This document shows, piece by piece, positions 7,097 through 15,110 of a DNA stretch of 21,441 nt. How positions within the stretch are numbered: position 1 is the first letter of the stretch; the number at the start of each line of letters is the position of its first letter. The notes under the pieces are model-generated. The model made no database searches, was not told the origin of the DNA, and saw nothing but the letters and a program-made list of their open reading frames with translations. This DNA is from UPXZ01 sp964345395. GTDB taxonomy: Bacteria > Bacteroidota > Bacteroidia > Bacteroidales > Paludibacteraceae. The stretch lies in contig CAYFRA010000028.1 of the NCBI GenBank assembly GCA_964345395.1, positions 1 through 21,441 on the forward strand, written 5' to 3'. Made by a program: the position numbers and the translations under genes.

Positions 7097-8014
7097 CTAA
7101 ACGATTGTAGTGATGTCGTATGGCGTTTTTTGATATACAAAATAGTTCAACCAGTTGTTAATCAAAAGATTGGAGTGTCCTCTCCATCTGACTATTGGCT
7201 CTTTATCTGGGTCATTATCTGAATAGTAGTTTTCTGGAGGTGCAGTTTTCAAGCCTTTGGCAATATCACGTCTGTATTCGCTGTCTAAAGTAAGGGGCGA
7301 ATATTCCGAATGTCCTGTTATGAATATCTCTCTGCCACCTCTGCCCATTATAATATAAGCTCCCGCTGTTTTTGAGTTGGAAACAAGTGAAAGCTCTTTA
7401 TTTGCCTCAATATCACTCTCTTTCACTTCCGTATATCTGCTATGAGGAACATAAAACAGGTCGTCAAATCCTCTGAAAAGCGGGTTTAGTTTATCCAAGA
7501 CTTCGTGTTCATAAACTCCAAATAATTTTTGTGTCAAAGGGTGTTTTTTAACGTCATAAAAATGATACAAACCAGCTTGTGCAGCCCAGCAGATAAAAAG
7601 AGTGGAGGTTACATTCGTTCTCGACCAATTCATGATTTCTGTCAATTCGCCCCAATAATTTACCTCCTCAAAATCTAAATGCTCAACAGGTGCACCGGTT
7701 ATAATCATTCCGTCATATTTCAAGTTTTTCACTTCGTCAAAAGAGATGTAAAACTCAAGCATATGCTCTATGGGAGTGTTTTTGGAGGTGTGAGATTTGA
7801 GTCTCAAAAAATCAACTTCAATTTGAAGTGGAGAGTTGGATAGCAAACGAATTAAGTCTGTTTCAGTCGTAATTTTCAAAGGCATCAAGTTGAGAATCAG
7901 CATCCTTAGTGGTCTTATGTCTTGTGATTCAGCCTGCTTGTTGTCCATCACGAAAATATTCTCGTTTCTAAGCAATTCTATTGCTGGTAAATTGGCAGGT
8001 ATATTTAATGGCAT
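7097..8014 (-). CDS. metA: Homoserine O-acyltransferase MetA, probably acetyl-CoA dependent
   Basis: 305 residues, normal for MetA. It activates the hydroxyl of L-homoserine by acylation, the first committed step of methionine synthesis. The catalytic residues fall at the family positions: Cys142 in FICWAAQAG, His235 and Glu237 in ITGHSEYSP. NLMPLK (42-47), LFGVYEHEV (164-172) and VPHSRYTEV (189-197) are also family hallmarks. Residue 111 is Glu in TGAPVEHLDFEEV; in characterised homologues Glu111 goes with acetyl-CoA use and Gly111 (E. coli) with succinyl-CoA. Homoserine O-acetyltransferase is therefore more likely than the default succinyltransferase name. It starts 33 bases after the porin gene stop, with no separate promoter or SAM riboswitch visible, so it may be co-transcribed with the porin gene. 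Confidence 0.95.
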   Translation of the reverse strand: MPLNIPANLPAIELLRNENIFVMDNKQAESQDIRPLRMLILNLMPLKITTETDLIRLLSNSPLQIEVDFLRLKSHTSKNTPIEHMLEFYISFDEVKNLKYDGMIITGAPVEHLDFEEVNYWGELTEIMNWSRTNVTSTLFICWAAQAGLYHFYDVKKHPLTQKLFGVYEHEVLDKLNPLFRGFDDLFYVPHSRYTEVKESDIEANKELSLVSNSKTAGAYIIMGRGGREIFITGHSEYSPLTLDSEYRRDIAKGLKTAPPENYYSDNDPDKEPIVRWRGHSNLLINNWLNYFVYQKTPYDITTIV

Positions 8015-8047
8015 ATCTATAAAGATAATAGCGTTTTCAATTTTATT

Positions 8048-9982
8048 TTAATTATAGAAATTCCAAGATACTCCAGCTTTGAGCATCGGTGGATTGATTG
8101 GATAATTTGGCATACTGAAACCCCAATCAGAGAATAGGTATTTACCTATATTGCTATACTCAACAAATATTCGTGCTTGCTTGATATGAAAATTGGCATA
8201 AGCATTGATTTCAGGATAATTGCCAATCATCACCTCTTTTTGGTTGAAAAACTGCCCTATTGCTGGCATATATGAGGGTGCAAGGTATTTGCTATGATAA
8301 CGCACACTCACCCCAAACTGCGGATACAAATCAACGAACCACTTATCTGCATAGTATAGATTGTGGAAAAGTGCAAAACTTGGCAACGGCACGACATCTT
8401 TATTTGAACTCAACTGATAAATCACATGATTTTCTAAATAAATTTTTCCTAATTTGATATCTTGTTGTAAATCAGTTGCTAATATTTGTATGTTGCCATC
8501 GTGTTGTGTAGGTTCTCCCTTTTCATCGAAATAGATGCTATTTGTGATGTTTTCCAAACCAATATTTAACTTGGTTCTACTTTTTTGCAATTGTAAAATG
8601 CCACCTAAGTAAGTACGATAAGTTTTTCCAAAATTATTTTCCCATCTGAAATGACTCGAATAATAGTTTTGTAGAAAAAAACTTGGTTCTTCGTTTTTCA
8701 CATAAGCATCGGCTTGCAGTTCGATCACCTCATTGAGTAGTTTCAACTTGGCATACATATTACCCTCCAATCGAAACTCACCCAATTTATATCCCGCAAT
8801 ATAGATATCTCCTAAAAAATTATACCGAAAATTATTACCCTGTGTCTTGGATAAAACACCTCCAATGCGTGTATTTGACTTCACCGCATGCTGTATCAGC
8901 GTATCAGGTCGATAAGCAAATTGTTGAATTTCATTTTCTGCATAGGCTGTCAAACCAAACTTCAACCATCTGTTAAACTCTTCTGCTATATTGATCGAAA
9001 CAAGATTTGTGATAGAGCGAATTGCTGCCGTATCATTTGCCGCTTTGCTGATGCTATCAAAATTGTTTTCATAAAAATTCAAATTCATCGTGGGTTCGTG
9101 ATATCGTTTTCGCATCTCCTCCACTTTCATCGTATGTCCAAAGCGAGTAACTGGAACAAACTCAAAACGCACTGAATCTAAATCGGCGCTTTCTTCTCTA
9201 TTTGCTATGCTATCTTTTATTTCGCGCTGAAATCCTATGGCATAGGATTGATTAAATAACAAACCATTCTTCTTGAAATTTGAAAACGCATTCAGTGCGG
9301 TGGGCATATCTTTAGTTCTCACATCAACATTTGGATTGTTGAGCATTGTCAAATTAGTAAGCCCACCATTTTCAAAATTACTATGATTATTGAGATAAAC
9401 CAAAGCATTTGCAGCATATCGTTCGCCGGTATATCGACCATTTAAGCTACCTGCAAAGCGTTTGGCAGCCTGATTGTTAAACATACCTACAGCGTGAATA
9501 AAGTCCATATTCAAAGCAGAATTAATCTTTTTTGAAGGGCCTGTAGTAAACATAAACTTAACTTGCTCCTCTTTTTGACCAAATGGCCCACCTGTTAGAT
9601 AAGTTAAATTGGTAAGTGGGAAATTGACATCATAAAAAAGGGTCGATTCTATATCAGAAAGATAGGGTTTATAAGCATTTTCAAAAATAAAATCGCTACG
9701 CTTTGCTCTTTCAAAATATATTTTTGATTGAAGTGGAGAGCCGTAGTTGGCATTGTGAGAATTGGCAATGCTCCAGTTTCTAATCACACTTTTTTCATTA
9801 AAATTGATGTAAGTTGTGTCTATCTGAATGGTGTCTGCCACCCCCAATTGACCATCGATATACCATGCATTTATAAATTTATCTACCTTCTTTATGTTTG
9901 AAGTTTTTTTATCTATGTTTTGAGCTGACAAGCTCAGAATAGCTAAGAGTAGATATGCAATTATGTATAAGTATCTTTTCAT
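8048..9982 (-). CDS. Putative outer-membrane porin (Porin_10 type)
   Basis: 644 residues. A signal peptide (about 1-20, ending LSLSAQN) precedes a protein rich in alternating hydrophobic and polar residues with many aromatic strand ends. The last residues (LKAGVSWNFYN) look like a terminal beta strand of an outer-membrane barrel. Size and pattern fit the Bacteroidota 'putative porin' family (Porin_10, formerly a DUF), including the N-terminal segment YFERAKRSDFIFENAYKPYL followed by TNLTYLTGG. The substrate is unknown. It has a good promoter 25 bases upstream and is followed by metA after 33 bases. I infer family membership from overall pattern and remembered motifs, not from a search. Confidence 0.82.
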   Translation of the reverse strand: MKRYLYIIAYLLLAILSLSAQNIDKKTSNIKKVDKFINAWYIDGQLGVADTIQIDTTYINFNEKSVIRNWSIANSHNANYGSPLQSKIYFERAKRSDFIFENAYKPYLSDIESTLFYDVNFPLTNLTYLTGGPFGQKEEQVKFMFTTGPSKKINSALNMDFIHAVGMFNNQAAKRFAGSLNGRYTGERYAANALVYLNNHSNFENGGLTNLTMLNNPNVDVRTKDMPTALNAFSNFKKNGLLFNQSYAIGFQREIKDSIANREESADLDSVRFEFVPVTRFGHTMKVEEMRKRYHEPTMNLNFYENNFDSISKAANDTAAIRSITNLVSINIAEEFNRWLKFGLTAYAENEIQQFAYRPDTLIQHAVKSNTRIGGVLSKTQGNNFRYNFLGDIYIAGYKLGEFRLEGNMYAKLKLLNEVIELQADAYVKNEEPSFFLQNYYSSHFRWENNFGKTYRTYLGGILQLQKSRTKLNIGLENITNSIYFDEKGEPTQHDGNIQILATDLQQDIKLGKIYLENHVIYQLSSNKDVVPLPSFALFHNLYYADKWFVDLYPQFGVSVRYHSKYLAPSYMPAIGQFFNQKEVMIGNYPEINAYANFHIKQARIFVEYSNIGKYLFSDWGFSMPNYPINPPMLKAGVSWNFYN

Positions 9983-10007
9983 ACCTCAAATTCATATATT
10001 AATTGGC

Positions 10008-10015
10008 AAAGATAC
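10008..10015 (-). promoter_or_regulatory. Porin gene promoter (-7 element TATCTTTG)
   Basis: The minus strand reads TATCTTTG, a full match to TAnnTTTG, 25 bases before the porin ATG. A T-rich but imperfect -33 lies upstream. Confidence 0.65.
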
Positions 10016-10081
10016 ACTTTTTGAAAAGAATATAATTGAAAAATGAAATTTCTCTTTTGATATTTATGGTTTTAAAAATAT

Positions 10082-10101
10082 ATTTGAATCTTTATTCAAA
10101 T
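10082..10101. repeat. 8-bp inverted repeat (ATTTGAAT/ATTCAAAT)
   Basis: ATTTGAAT and ATTCAAAT are perfect reverse complements separated by CTTT. It sits between the two divergent promoters and could be an operator or a weak hairpin. It is AT-rich, so chance is not excluded. Confidence 0.4.
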
Positions 10102-10238
10102 AATTAAAATGCTTTATCATCCATGCTTAAACTGCTTAATAAGCTCACTTTTTTCTCTGTTTAGTAGTAAATATCAGGAAAATGTCTGTTTTTACAAAAC
10201 GAGAGTATTGAATATTTTTATAATAAAGAAAAATAGAT

Positions 10239-10246
10239 TATCTTTG
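10239..10246 (+). promoter_or_regulatory. rpsF operon promoter (-7 element TATCTTTG)
   Basis: TATCTTTG matches TAnnTTTG exactly and is followed by GCACCC, a common start-site context in Bacteroidota. It is 44 bases before the rpsF ATG. The -33 element is poor. The leader holds only a weak AT-only hairpin (10254-10276). Confidence 0.7.
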
Positions 10247-10290
10247 CACCCTCAAAATTAAAGAATTAATAATTTTAAAAGTAAAAACTT

Positions 10291-10704
10291 ATGTTAAATC
10301 ATTATGAAGCCGTTTTCATTTTAACTCCCGTTTTGTCTGAAGTTCAGATGAAGGAAGCGGTAGATAAGTTCAAAGCTGTCATTACTGACAACGGAGGAGT
10401 TATCACAAATGAAGAGAACTGGGGAATGAGAAAATTAGCTTACCCCATCCAAAAGAAATCGACAGGGTTTTATTCCTTGTTACAGTTTGATGCTGAGCCA
10501 ACTTTAGTAGATGTGTTAGAGACACAATTCCGCCGCGATGAGCGAGTGATTCGTTTCTTGACTTTCCGCTTAGACAAGTACGCATTTGAATATGCAGAGC
10601 GTAGAAAAAACAAAAAAGCACAAGAGCCTGTAGTTGAAACTGCTGCTCCAGTTGAGAAAGAAGAAGTTGTTAACGAAGAAAACATAGAAAATAAGGAGGA
10701 TTAA
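10291..10704 (+). CDS. rpsF: Small ribosomal subunit protein bS6
   Basis: 137 residues. The bS6 fold spans about 1-100: NHYEAVFILTPVLSEVQMKE, then NWGMRKLAYPIQKKSTGFYSL, and RRDERVIRFLTFRLDKYAFEYAERR. bS6 pairs with bS18 on the 30S platform. The tail (about 105-137) is Glu-rich and probably disordered, an extension common in this protein. It is the first gene of rpsF-rpsR-rplI; its stop is 2 bases before the rpsR ATG. No Shine-Dalgarno sequence precedes rpsF, unlike the next two genes. Confidence 0.97.
   Translation: MLNHYEAVFILTPVLSEVQMKEAVDKFKAVITDNGGVITNEENWGMRKLAYPIQKKSTGFYSLLQFDAEPTLVDVLETQFRRDERVIRFLTFRLDKYAFEYAERRKNKKAQEPVVETAAPVEKEEVVNEENIENKED
10693..10699 (+). promoter_or_regulatory. 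Full Shine-Dalgarno sequence of rpsR
   Basis: AAGGAGG followed by 7 bases and the ATG at 10707; it lies inside the last codons of rpsF. Most other starts in the window have no such sequence. Confidence 0.85.
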
Positions 10705-10706
10705 TT

Positions 10707-10973
10707 ATGTCACAACAAGGAGAAATCAGATATCTAACTCCACCTACAGTGGATGTGAAAAAGAAAAAATATTGTCGCTTCAAAAAGAGCGGAATCAAAT
10801 ACATTGATTATAAAGATCCAGAGTTCTTAAAAAAATTCTTAAACGAACAAGGAAAAATTCTTCCTCGTCGTCTTACTGGTACTTCTTTGAAATACCAACG
10901 CAAAGTTGCGCAAGCTGTTAAAAGAGCACGCCATTTGGCATTGCTTCCATATGTTACTGATATGATGAAATAA
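10707..10973 (+). CDS. rpsR: Small ribosomal subunit protein bS18
   Basis: 88 residues, with the family core KKKKYCRFKKSGIKYIDYKD, ILPRRLTGTSLKYQRKVAQ and VKRARHLALLPYVTDMMK. The N-terminal EIRYLTPPTVDVK and the overall sequence are strongly Bacteroidales-like. bS18 binds bS6 and sits next to the 3' end of 16S rRNA. In the Flavobacterium ribosome bS18, bS6 and bS21 help hide the anti-Shine-Dalgarno sequence. The gene starts 2 bases after rpsF and is preceded by a perfect AAGGAGG at ideal distance. It is followed 15 bases later by rplI. Confidence 0.98.
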   Translation: MSQQGEIRYLTPPTVDVKKKKYCRFKKSGIKYIDYKDPEFLKKFLNEQGKILPRRLTGTSLKYQRKVAQAVKRARHLALLPYVTDMMK

Positions 10974-10974
10974 G

Positions 10975-10983
10975 AAAGGAGAG
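10975..10983 (+). promoter_or_regulatory. Shine-Dalgarno sequence of rplI
   Basis: AAAGGAGAG, with 7 bases between AAGGAG (10976-10981) and the ATG at 10989. It is directly behind the rpsR stop. Confidence 0.8.
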
Positions 10984-10988
10984 AAATT

Positions 10989-11438
10989 ATGGAACTTATA
11001 TTATTAGAAGATGTATTAAACTTAGGTTACAAAAACGATATTGTAACTGTGAAAGAGGGTTATGGTCGCAACTATTTAATTCCTCAAAAGAAAGCTATTA
11101 TTGCAACTGCTTCTGCAAAAAAAGTAATTGCTGAAAACGAAAGACAACAAGCCCACAAATTAGAAGCTATCAGAATAGCTGCTGAAGAATTGGGTGCTAA
11201 AATCACAGAAGCTGGCACACTTACGATTGGTGCAAAAACCAGTTCAACAGGTAAGATTTTTGGTGCTGTTACCAATATCCAAATTGCTGATGAGTTGGAG
11301 AAAAAAGGTGTAACTGTAGATAGAAAACTTATTTCAGTAAAAGGTAATTCAATAAAAGAGATTGGAAGCTATGTAGCTTCTGCTAAACTTCACAAAGAAG
11401 TAACTATTGAAATTCCATTTGAAGTAGTATCAGAATAA
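10989..11438 (+). CDS. rplI: Large ribosomal subunit protein bL9
   Basis: 149 residues, normal length. The N-terminal RNA-binding domain has MELILLEDVLNLGYKNDIVTVKEGYGRNYLIP with the conserved GYGRNYL. A long connecting helix (about 40-75, Ala/Lys/Glu-rich) leads to the C-terminal domain with GKIFGAVT and a DRKLI segment. bL9 bridges from the L1 stalk base of the 50S subunit. It is the last gene of the rpsF operon; a strong terminator starts 32 bases after the stop. Confidence 0.98.
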   Translation: MELILLEDVLNLGYKNDIVTVKEGYGRNYLIPQKKAIIATASAKKVIAENERQQAHKLEAIRIAAEELGAKITEAGTLTIGAKTSSTGKIFGAVTNIQIADELEKKGVTVDRKLISVKGNSIKEIGSYVASAKLHKEVTIEIPFEVVSE

Positions 11439-11470
11439 AAGAACTATTTCAGTTCAAAATCGAATGAATA

Positions 11471-11506
11471 AAAGCCGATTTGTTATTGACAAGTCGGCTT
11501 TTTTAT
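11471..11506 (+). terminator. Intrinsic terminator of the rpsF-rpsR-rplI operon
   Basis: A 12-bp stem, AAGCCGATTTGT against ACAAGTCGGCTT (one G-U pair), loop TATTG, followed by TTTT on the plus strand. The convergent birA ends at 11533. Read on the minus strand the hairpin is followed by TTTTATT, so it may act in both directions. Confidence 0.92.
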
Positions 11507-11532
11507 TTGAATGTGTGCTTTTCAGTCAAAAC

Positions 11533-12264
11533 TTATTTTATAAACTCAACTTCTTTGAAGTAGAATGAGCGATTGCCCCCTTCATTGTCTTGTATAATTA
11601 GTTTTCCATCCTTTTCAACTTCTATTATTTTTCCAATAAAATGTTCGTCCCTTTCAACATCAAAATAGTGGTAATAACCATCGTTCCTATATAGATGATT
11701 AAAATATTCCTTGCTTATTTCATCTGAAATCTTACGGTGATACATCTCTAAAATTGCATCTCTAATATTTTCCAAAATAAGGGCAAGGTCACTCTCTTTG
11801 GCAATTATTTGTTTCAATGAGATGGGATTGGGTGCATCGGATATAAATTTTTCTTGATTAATATTGAGACCAATTCCCAAAATGCTTTTATCAATCCTAT
11901 TTCTAAATAGCGAGTTTTCAATCAATATCCCTCCAATTTTTTGATCTCGCCAATAGATATCATTAGGCCATTTTATTTTAATAACATCGGTATAATTATC
12001 CAATACTTTTTTTATTGATAAACTTGTAATTTGTGATATCAAAAACTGCTCTTGAATTGCAATATGATGAGGATAAATGAGCATTGAAAAAAGCAAATTC
12101 TTAGCTCTTTCACTCTCCCAACTATTTCCGGCCTGACCTCTACCTCCAGTTTGGAAGTCGGCAGATACAATGAACCCATCGGGCAATTCTGCCTCATTAC
12201 TCATCGCTTTCAACAAAATGTTGGTCGATTCGCACTCATCGATATGATACTGCTTTATGCTCAT
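11533..12264 (-). CDS. birA: Biotin--[acetyl-CoA carboxylase] ligase
   Basis: 243 residues. It makes biotinyl-AMP from biotin and ATP and transfers biotin to carrier lysines such as that of acetyl-CoA carboxylase. The catalytic domain shows ESTN (12-15), the biotinyl-AMP loop TGGRGQAGNSWES (39-51), KWPNDIYW with the downstream GGILIEN, and GIGLNIN. There is no N-terminal helix-turn-helix, so this is the short monofunctional type and not a repressor. The ATG overlaps the dacB stop (ATGA), implying translational coupling. Confidence 0.96.
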   Translation of the reverse strand: MSIKQYHIDECESTNILLKAMSNEAELPDGFIVSADFQTGGRGQAGNSWESERAKNLLFSMLIYPHHIAIQEQFLISQITSLSIKKVLDNYTDVIKIKWPNDIYWRDQKIGGILIENSLFRNRIDKSILGIGLNINQEKFISDAPNPISLKQIIAKESDLALILENIRDAILEMYHRKISDEISKEYFNHLYRNDGYYHYFDVERDEHFIGKIIEVEKDGKLIIQDNEGGNRSFYFKEVEFIK

Positions 12265-13670
12265 TTGCTTGCTTGTATTAGCAATTGTTCCATTTTTTTT
12301 GTAGTTGGTGCTAACGAACTTGCATTGGGATAATTGACCAATATCGCAAAAATATAAGTTTTGTTATTTCGCTCTACGTAGCCTGTATAGGTACGCACAC
12401 CGCCTATTGTTCCACTTTTGGCGTGCACCTTACCTTCAAGAACTGTGTTTTTTAAAAACGTTTTGAGCGTTCCCTCTTTTCCTGCAATTGGAAGCGAATT
12501 GAAAAATGTTTGATGATTGGGAGATTTAGCCATATAGTCAAGCAATGAGACATAAAAACTGGCTGACACTGCATTGGTAGGCGATAAACCTGAGCCATCA
12601 CGCATAAAAAGCTGATCTACTGATAATCCTTTGGCTTTCCAAAAATCACGTACCACAGCAATGGCGTTTTGAGTGCTTGCTTGCTCTCCTTTTTGTAGTG
12701 CCAAATGACGAAAAACTTGCTCTGCATAGTGGTTGTTGCTAACTACATTAATCTCACGAATAATCTCACCAAGCGGTGGTGATTGATGTGTGTAGAAAAT
12801 TTCTCCACGTTTGCCTACGGTTTCAGCTATACCCGCACCTTTTACTTCAATACCATTTGATCTCAATTTCCAAGCAAAATCTCTTGATAATGTGAGTGCA
12901 GGATTAGGGATATCGCCTTTGATTGAAAAAGAGGAACGATTTGCTGGTATTTGACCATAGATTACACGTTCCACAGAGTAGGGTGCTCCGTATATATATG
13001 CATTGTCATAATTGATATTTGCCGATTTCACATGATTGGTAAACTGCAATTCAGGCATATTGGGAGTAGTAGATGTTATTTGAGGTGTTGTGCCTGCTTC
13101 ACCCGATTTGAACTCCAAATAATAGGTGTTGTCTTTGTATGAAATACCATAAGCTCCAGCGGCATAATAGTTGCCTATATCCTCCCAAATCCACTTAGGA
13201 TTGATCCCCTCGGTATCATAAATACTTGCATCGGCTATGATGTTACCATTGATTGATTTTATTCCTAAATTTTTGACCGCTTTGAGCCAATCATTCAAGA
13301 AGTGAATATCGCCCAATTTTGCCGAGCCTAAAGTGGGGTCACCGCTACCATAGACAATGATGTTGCCATTTAAAATGCCATCCAAAGTCAGCTCCCCATC
13401 TATCAATAAATCGGTTTTGAAACGATAATCTTTTCCCAATATCTCCAATGCAGTAGCTGTGGTAATTACTTTCATCGTTGAAGCTGGTGCAGCTACATGG
13501 TTGGCTCTATGGCTTGCTACAATTTTACCACCATCAGCCTCTTGGATCAACAATGAGATGTTGGAATTTCTATGTAAGTCGTTGTTTACAAATTCTTCAA
13601 CCGGGTTTTGTGCTTGAACGGCAACTGCCATAAGCAAAAGCAGTATTAATTGAGTTTTAAATCTTTTCAT
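12261..13670 (-). CDS. dacB: D-alanyl-D-alanine carboxypeptidase/endopeptidase (PBP4, family S13)
   Basis: 469 residues from the chosen ATG (13670); an ATG three codons upstream (13679) is also possible, but MKRFKTQLILLLLMAVAVQAQ from 13670 makes a standard signal peptide. This periplasmic enzyme trims or cuts peptidoglycan cross-links. All three penicillin-binding motifs are present (numbered from 13679): SxxK as STMK (67-70), SxN as SNN (314-316) and the KTG-equivalent KSG (421-423) in HAKSGTIGGVRTYTGY. The long insert between the first two motifs is typical of PBP4. It is the first gene of the dacB-birA pair, with a promoter about 40 bases upstream. Confidence 0.95.
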   Translation of the reverse strand: MKRFKTQLILLLLMAVAVQAQNPVEEFVNNDLHRNSNISLLIQEADGGKIVASHRANHVAAPASTMKVITTATALEILGKDYRFKTDLLIDGELTLDGILNGNIIVYGSGDPTLGSAKLGDIHFLNDWLKAVKNLGIKSINGNIIADASIYDTEGINPKWIWEDIGNYYAAGAYGISYKDNTYYLEFKSGEAGTTPQITSTTPNMPELQFTNHVKSANINYDNAYIYGAPYSVERVIYGQIPANRSSFSIKGDIPNPALTLSRDFAWKLRSNGIEVKGAGIAETVGKRGEIFYTHQSPPLGEIIREINVVSNNHYAEQVFRHLALQKGEQASTQNAIAVVRDFWKAKGLSVDQLFMRDGSGLSPTNAVSASFYVSLLDYMAKSPNHQTFFNSLPIAGKEGTLKTFLKNTVLEGKVHAKSGTIGGVRTYTGYVERNNKTYIFAILVNYPNASSLAPTTKKMEQLLIQASK

Positions 13671-13710
13671 ATTGACCATAGCGAATTTGTTTTGTGTTTC
13701 TATTTTTATC

Positions 13711-13718
13711 CAAAGTTA
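13711..13718 (-). promoter_or_regulatory. dacB promoter (-7 element TAACTTTG)
   Basis: The minus strand reads TAACTTTG, matching TAnnTTTG, about 40 bases before the ATG at 13670. A TTTTG upstream on that strand is closer than the usual -33 spacing. Confidence 0.6.
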
Positions 13719-13795
13719 AAAAGAAGTTCTATCAAAAGGGTATCATTTTAGGATTTTTATGCATAGATCTTCACCAATAAACAAAATGATAAGAA

Positions 13796-14878
13796 TTAAT
13801 CGAAAAAGAGAGCAAACTGCATGTCAAAGCCTTTCGGACTTCTATCTTTATATGCCTTTGGTTCTCGACGAAAAGGATAATCAGAGCGTTGTTTTTCAAA
13901 TGTTTCTGGCGATAGTTTCATGCGATTGCTGTCGGCTTCAATATTGTATGTTGAAGTCAAAAAATCTTCTACGCTATATTGAGAAAAATCTTTTTCAATA
14001 CCTTCTGCTAAAGGAGTTGGTGACCAGTCATCTAAACCTAAATTGAAAAACTGACTCAAAGAACGGACACTTTGCTGGCTTGCATTGGCTTTGCCATCGG
14101 CTGAGTAGCCCGCAATATGAGGGGTGGCTAAAGTTGTCATTCTTAGCAATTCTAAATCAATGTTTGGTTCTGACTCCCAAGTATCTATCACTACATCTGC
14201 TACTTGGTTTTCCCGAATAGCCCTTTTCAAAGCCTCTGTTTCTATCACTTCACCACGTGAAGCATTGATGATAATTGGTGTTCTTTTGAGTGAATCAAAA
14301 AACTTTTTATCAGCCAAATGATACGATTTGTCTTCTCCTTGCAAATGCAAAAATGGATGAAATGTGATGATATCAGCCATTTCAGCAATGGTGTTTAACG
14401 ATACAAAACTATCATCACTTTCGCTTCGTGCACGTGGGGGGTCATTTAGCAAAACCTTCATACCAAATGCTTTAGCCAAGCTAACAACACGCTTGCCCAC
14501 TTCACCAACTCCTATCACTCCGATTGTTTTTTCACTCAGTTTGAATCTGTTTTTTTGAGATAGATAAATCAAGACTGAAGCTATATATTGAGTTACTGAA
14601 AGGGCGTTGCAACCAGGTGCGTTTGTCCAATGAATTCCATTTTCGGTACAATATTTTGTGTCAATATGGTCATATCCAATGGTGGCAGTTGCTATAAACT
14701 TAACTTTGGTGTCCTCTAATAGCTGACGGTTGCAGATGGTGCGTGTGCGAACAATCAAGGCATCTGCATTTTTCACTTTCTCTTGCGTCATCTCGGTGCC
14801 GGCTATATACTCCACATCTGCATATTCTTCCAATGCACCCTTAATATAAGGTATATGTTTGTCTATGATGATTTTCAT
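13796..14878 (-). CDS. pdxB: Erythronate-4-phosphate dehydrogenase PdxB
   Basis: 360 residues. It oxidises 4-phospho-D-erythronate in the DXP-independent branch that supplies pyridoxal 5'-phosphate. It has the D-2-hydroxyacid dehydrogenase layout: N-terminal substrate part, NAD domain with VIGVGEVGKRVVSLAKAFGM (121-140), and a catalytic triad at the same numbers as in E. coli PdxB: Arg208 in NASRGEV, Glu237 in WESEP, His254 in ATPHIAGYS. TATIGYDHID (64-73) and NAPGCNA (86-92) are typical of PdxB. The C-terminal section (about 290-360) corresponds to the PdxB dimerisation domain and separates it from plain SerA. Single gene with its own promoter at 14909-14916. Confidence 0.95.
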   Translation of the reverse strand: MKIIIDKHIPYIKGALEEYADVEYIAGTEMTQEKVKNADALIVRTRTICNRQLLEDTKVKFIATATIGYDHIDTKYCTENGIHWTNAPGCNALSVTQYIASVLIYLSQKNRFKLSEKTIGVIGVGEVGKRVVSLAKAFGMKVLLNDPPRARSESDDSFVSLNTIAEMADIITFHPFLHLQGEDKSYHLADKKFFDSLKRTPIIINASRGEVIETEALKRAIRENQVADVVIDTWESEPNIDLELLRMTTLATPHIAGYSADGKANASQQSVRSLSQFFNLGLDDWSPTPLAEGIEKDFSQYSVEDFLTSTYNIEADSNRMKLSPETFEKQRSDYPFRREPKAYKDRSPKGFDMQFALFFD

Positions 14879-14908
14879 TGTTTTCTTTCATTGTTTTTGT
14901 TCTACCTA

Positions 14909-14916
14909 CAAAGATA
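14909..14916 (-). promoter_or_regulatory. pdxB promoter (-7 element TATCTTTG)
   Basis: The minus strand reads TATCTTTG, matching TAnnTTTG, about 30 bases before the pdxB ATG. The -33 element is poor. Confidence 0.62.
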
Positions 14917-15065
14917 AAATATTTTTCGGTAACGTTATTTTATAATTATTTAAAATAATCTCTTCAAAGATTTTCAACTATATTCTACAATGCCTATTGA
15001 TTCAGCTTGATTTGAAAATCGTATGAAACCCGATAAGCACATTTTCAAAACTTAAATTAAATGAC

Positions 15066-15073
15066 TACTTTTG
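15066..15073 (+). promoter_or_regulatory. Promoter of the DedA gene (-7 element TACTTTTG)
   Basis: TACTTTTG matches TAnnTTTG, 37 bases before the ATG at 15111. The -33 region is T-rich without a clear TTTG. Confidence 0.6.
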
Positions 15074-15110
15074 TGCTCAAATTTTCACAGTATTAAACTT
15101 GGAGTAAAAA

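Larger units (their letters stand above)
9983..10290. other. Divergent intergenic region
   Basis: 308 bases between the porin gene (minus) and rpsF (plus). It holds a promoter near each end (10008-10015 minus, 10239-10246 plus) and a perfect 8-bp inverted repeat at 10082-10101. The rest is very AT-rich with no reading frame or RNA gene that I can support. Confidence 0.7.

Noticed and set aside
8015..8047. SAM riboswitch before metA
   Set aside because: The gap to the porin gene is only 33 bases, too short for a riboswitch, and no such structure is visible.
10247..10290. Possible bS6:bS18 autoregulatory RNA leader before rpsF
   Set aside because: The leader is only about 40 bases, has just a weak AT-only hairpin (10254-10276), and lacks the CCG-bearing structure of that motif.
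13759..14046. Plus-strand frame of 95 codons opposite pdxB
   Set aside because: It is antisense to a firmly identified gene, with no family features; treated as a shadow.
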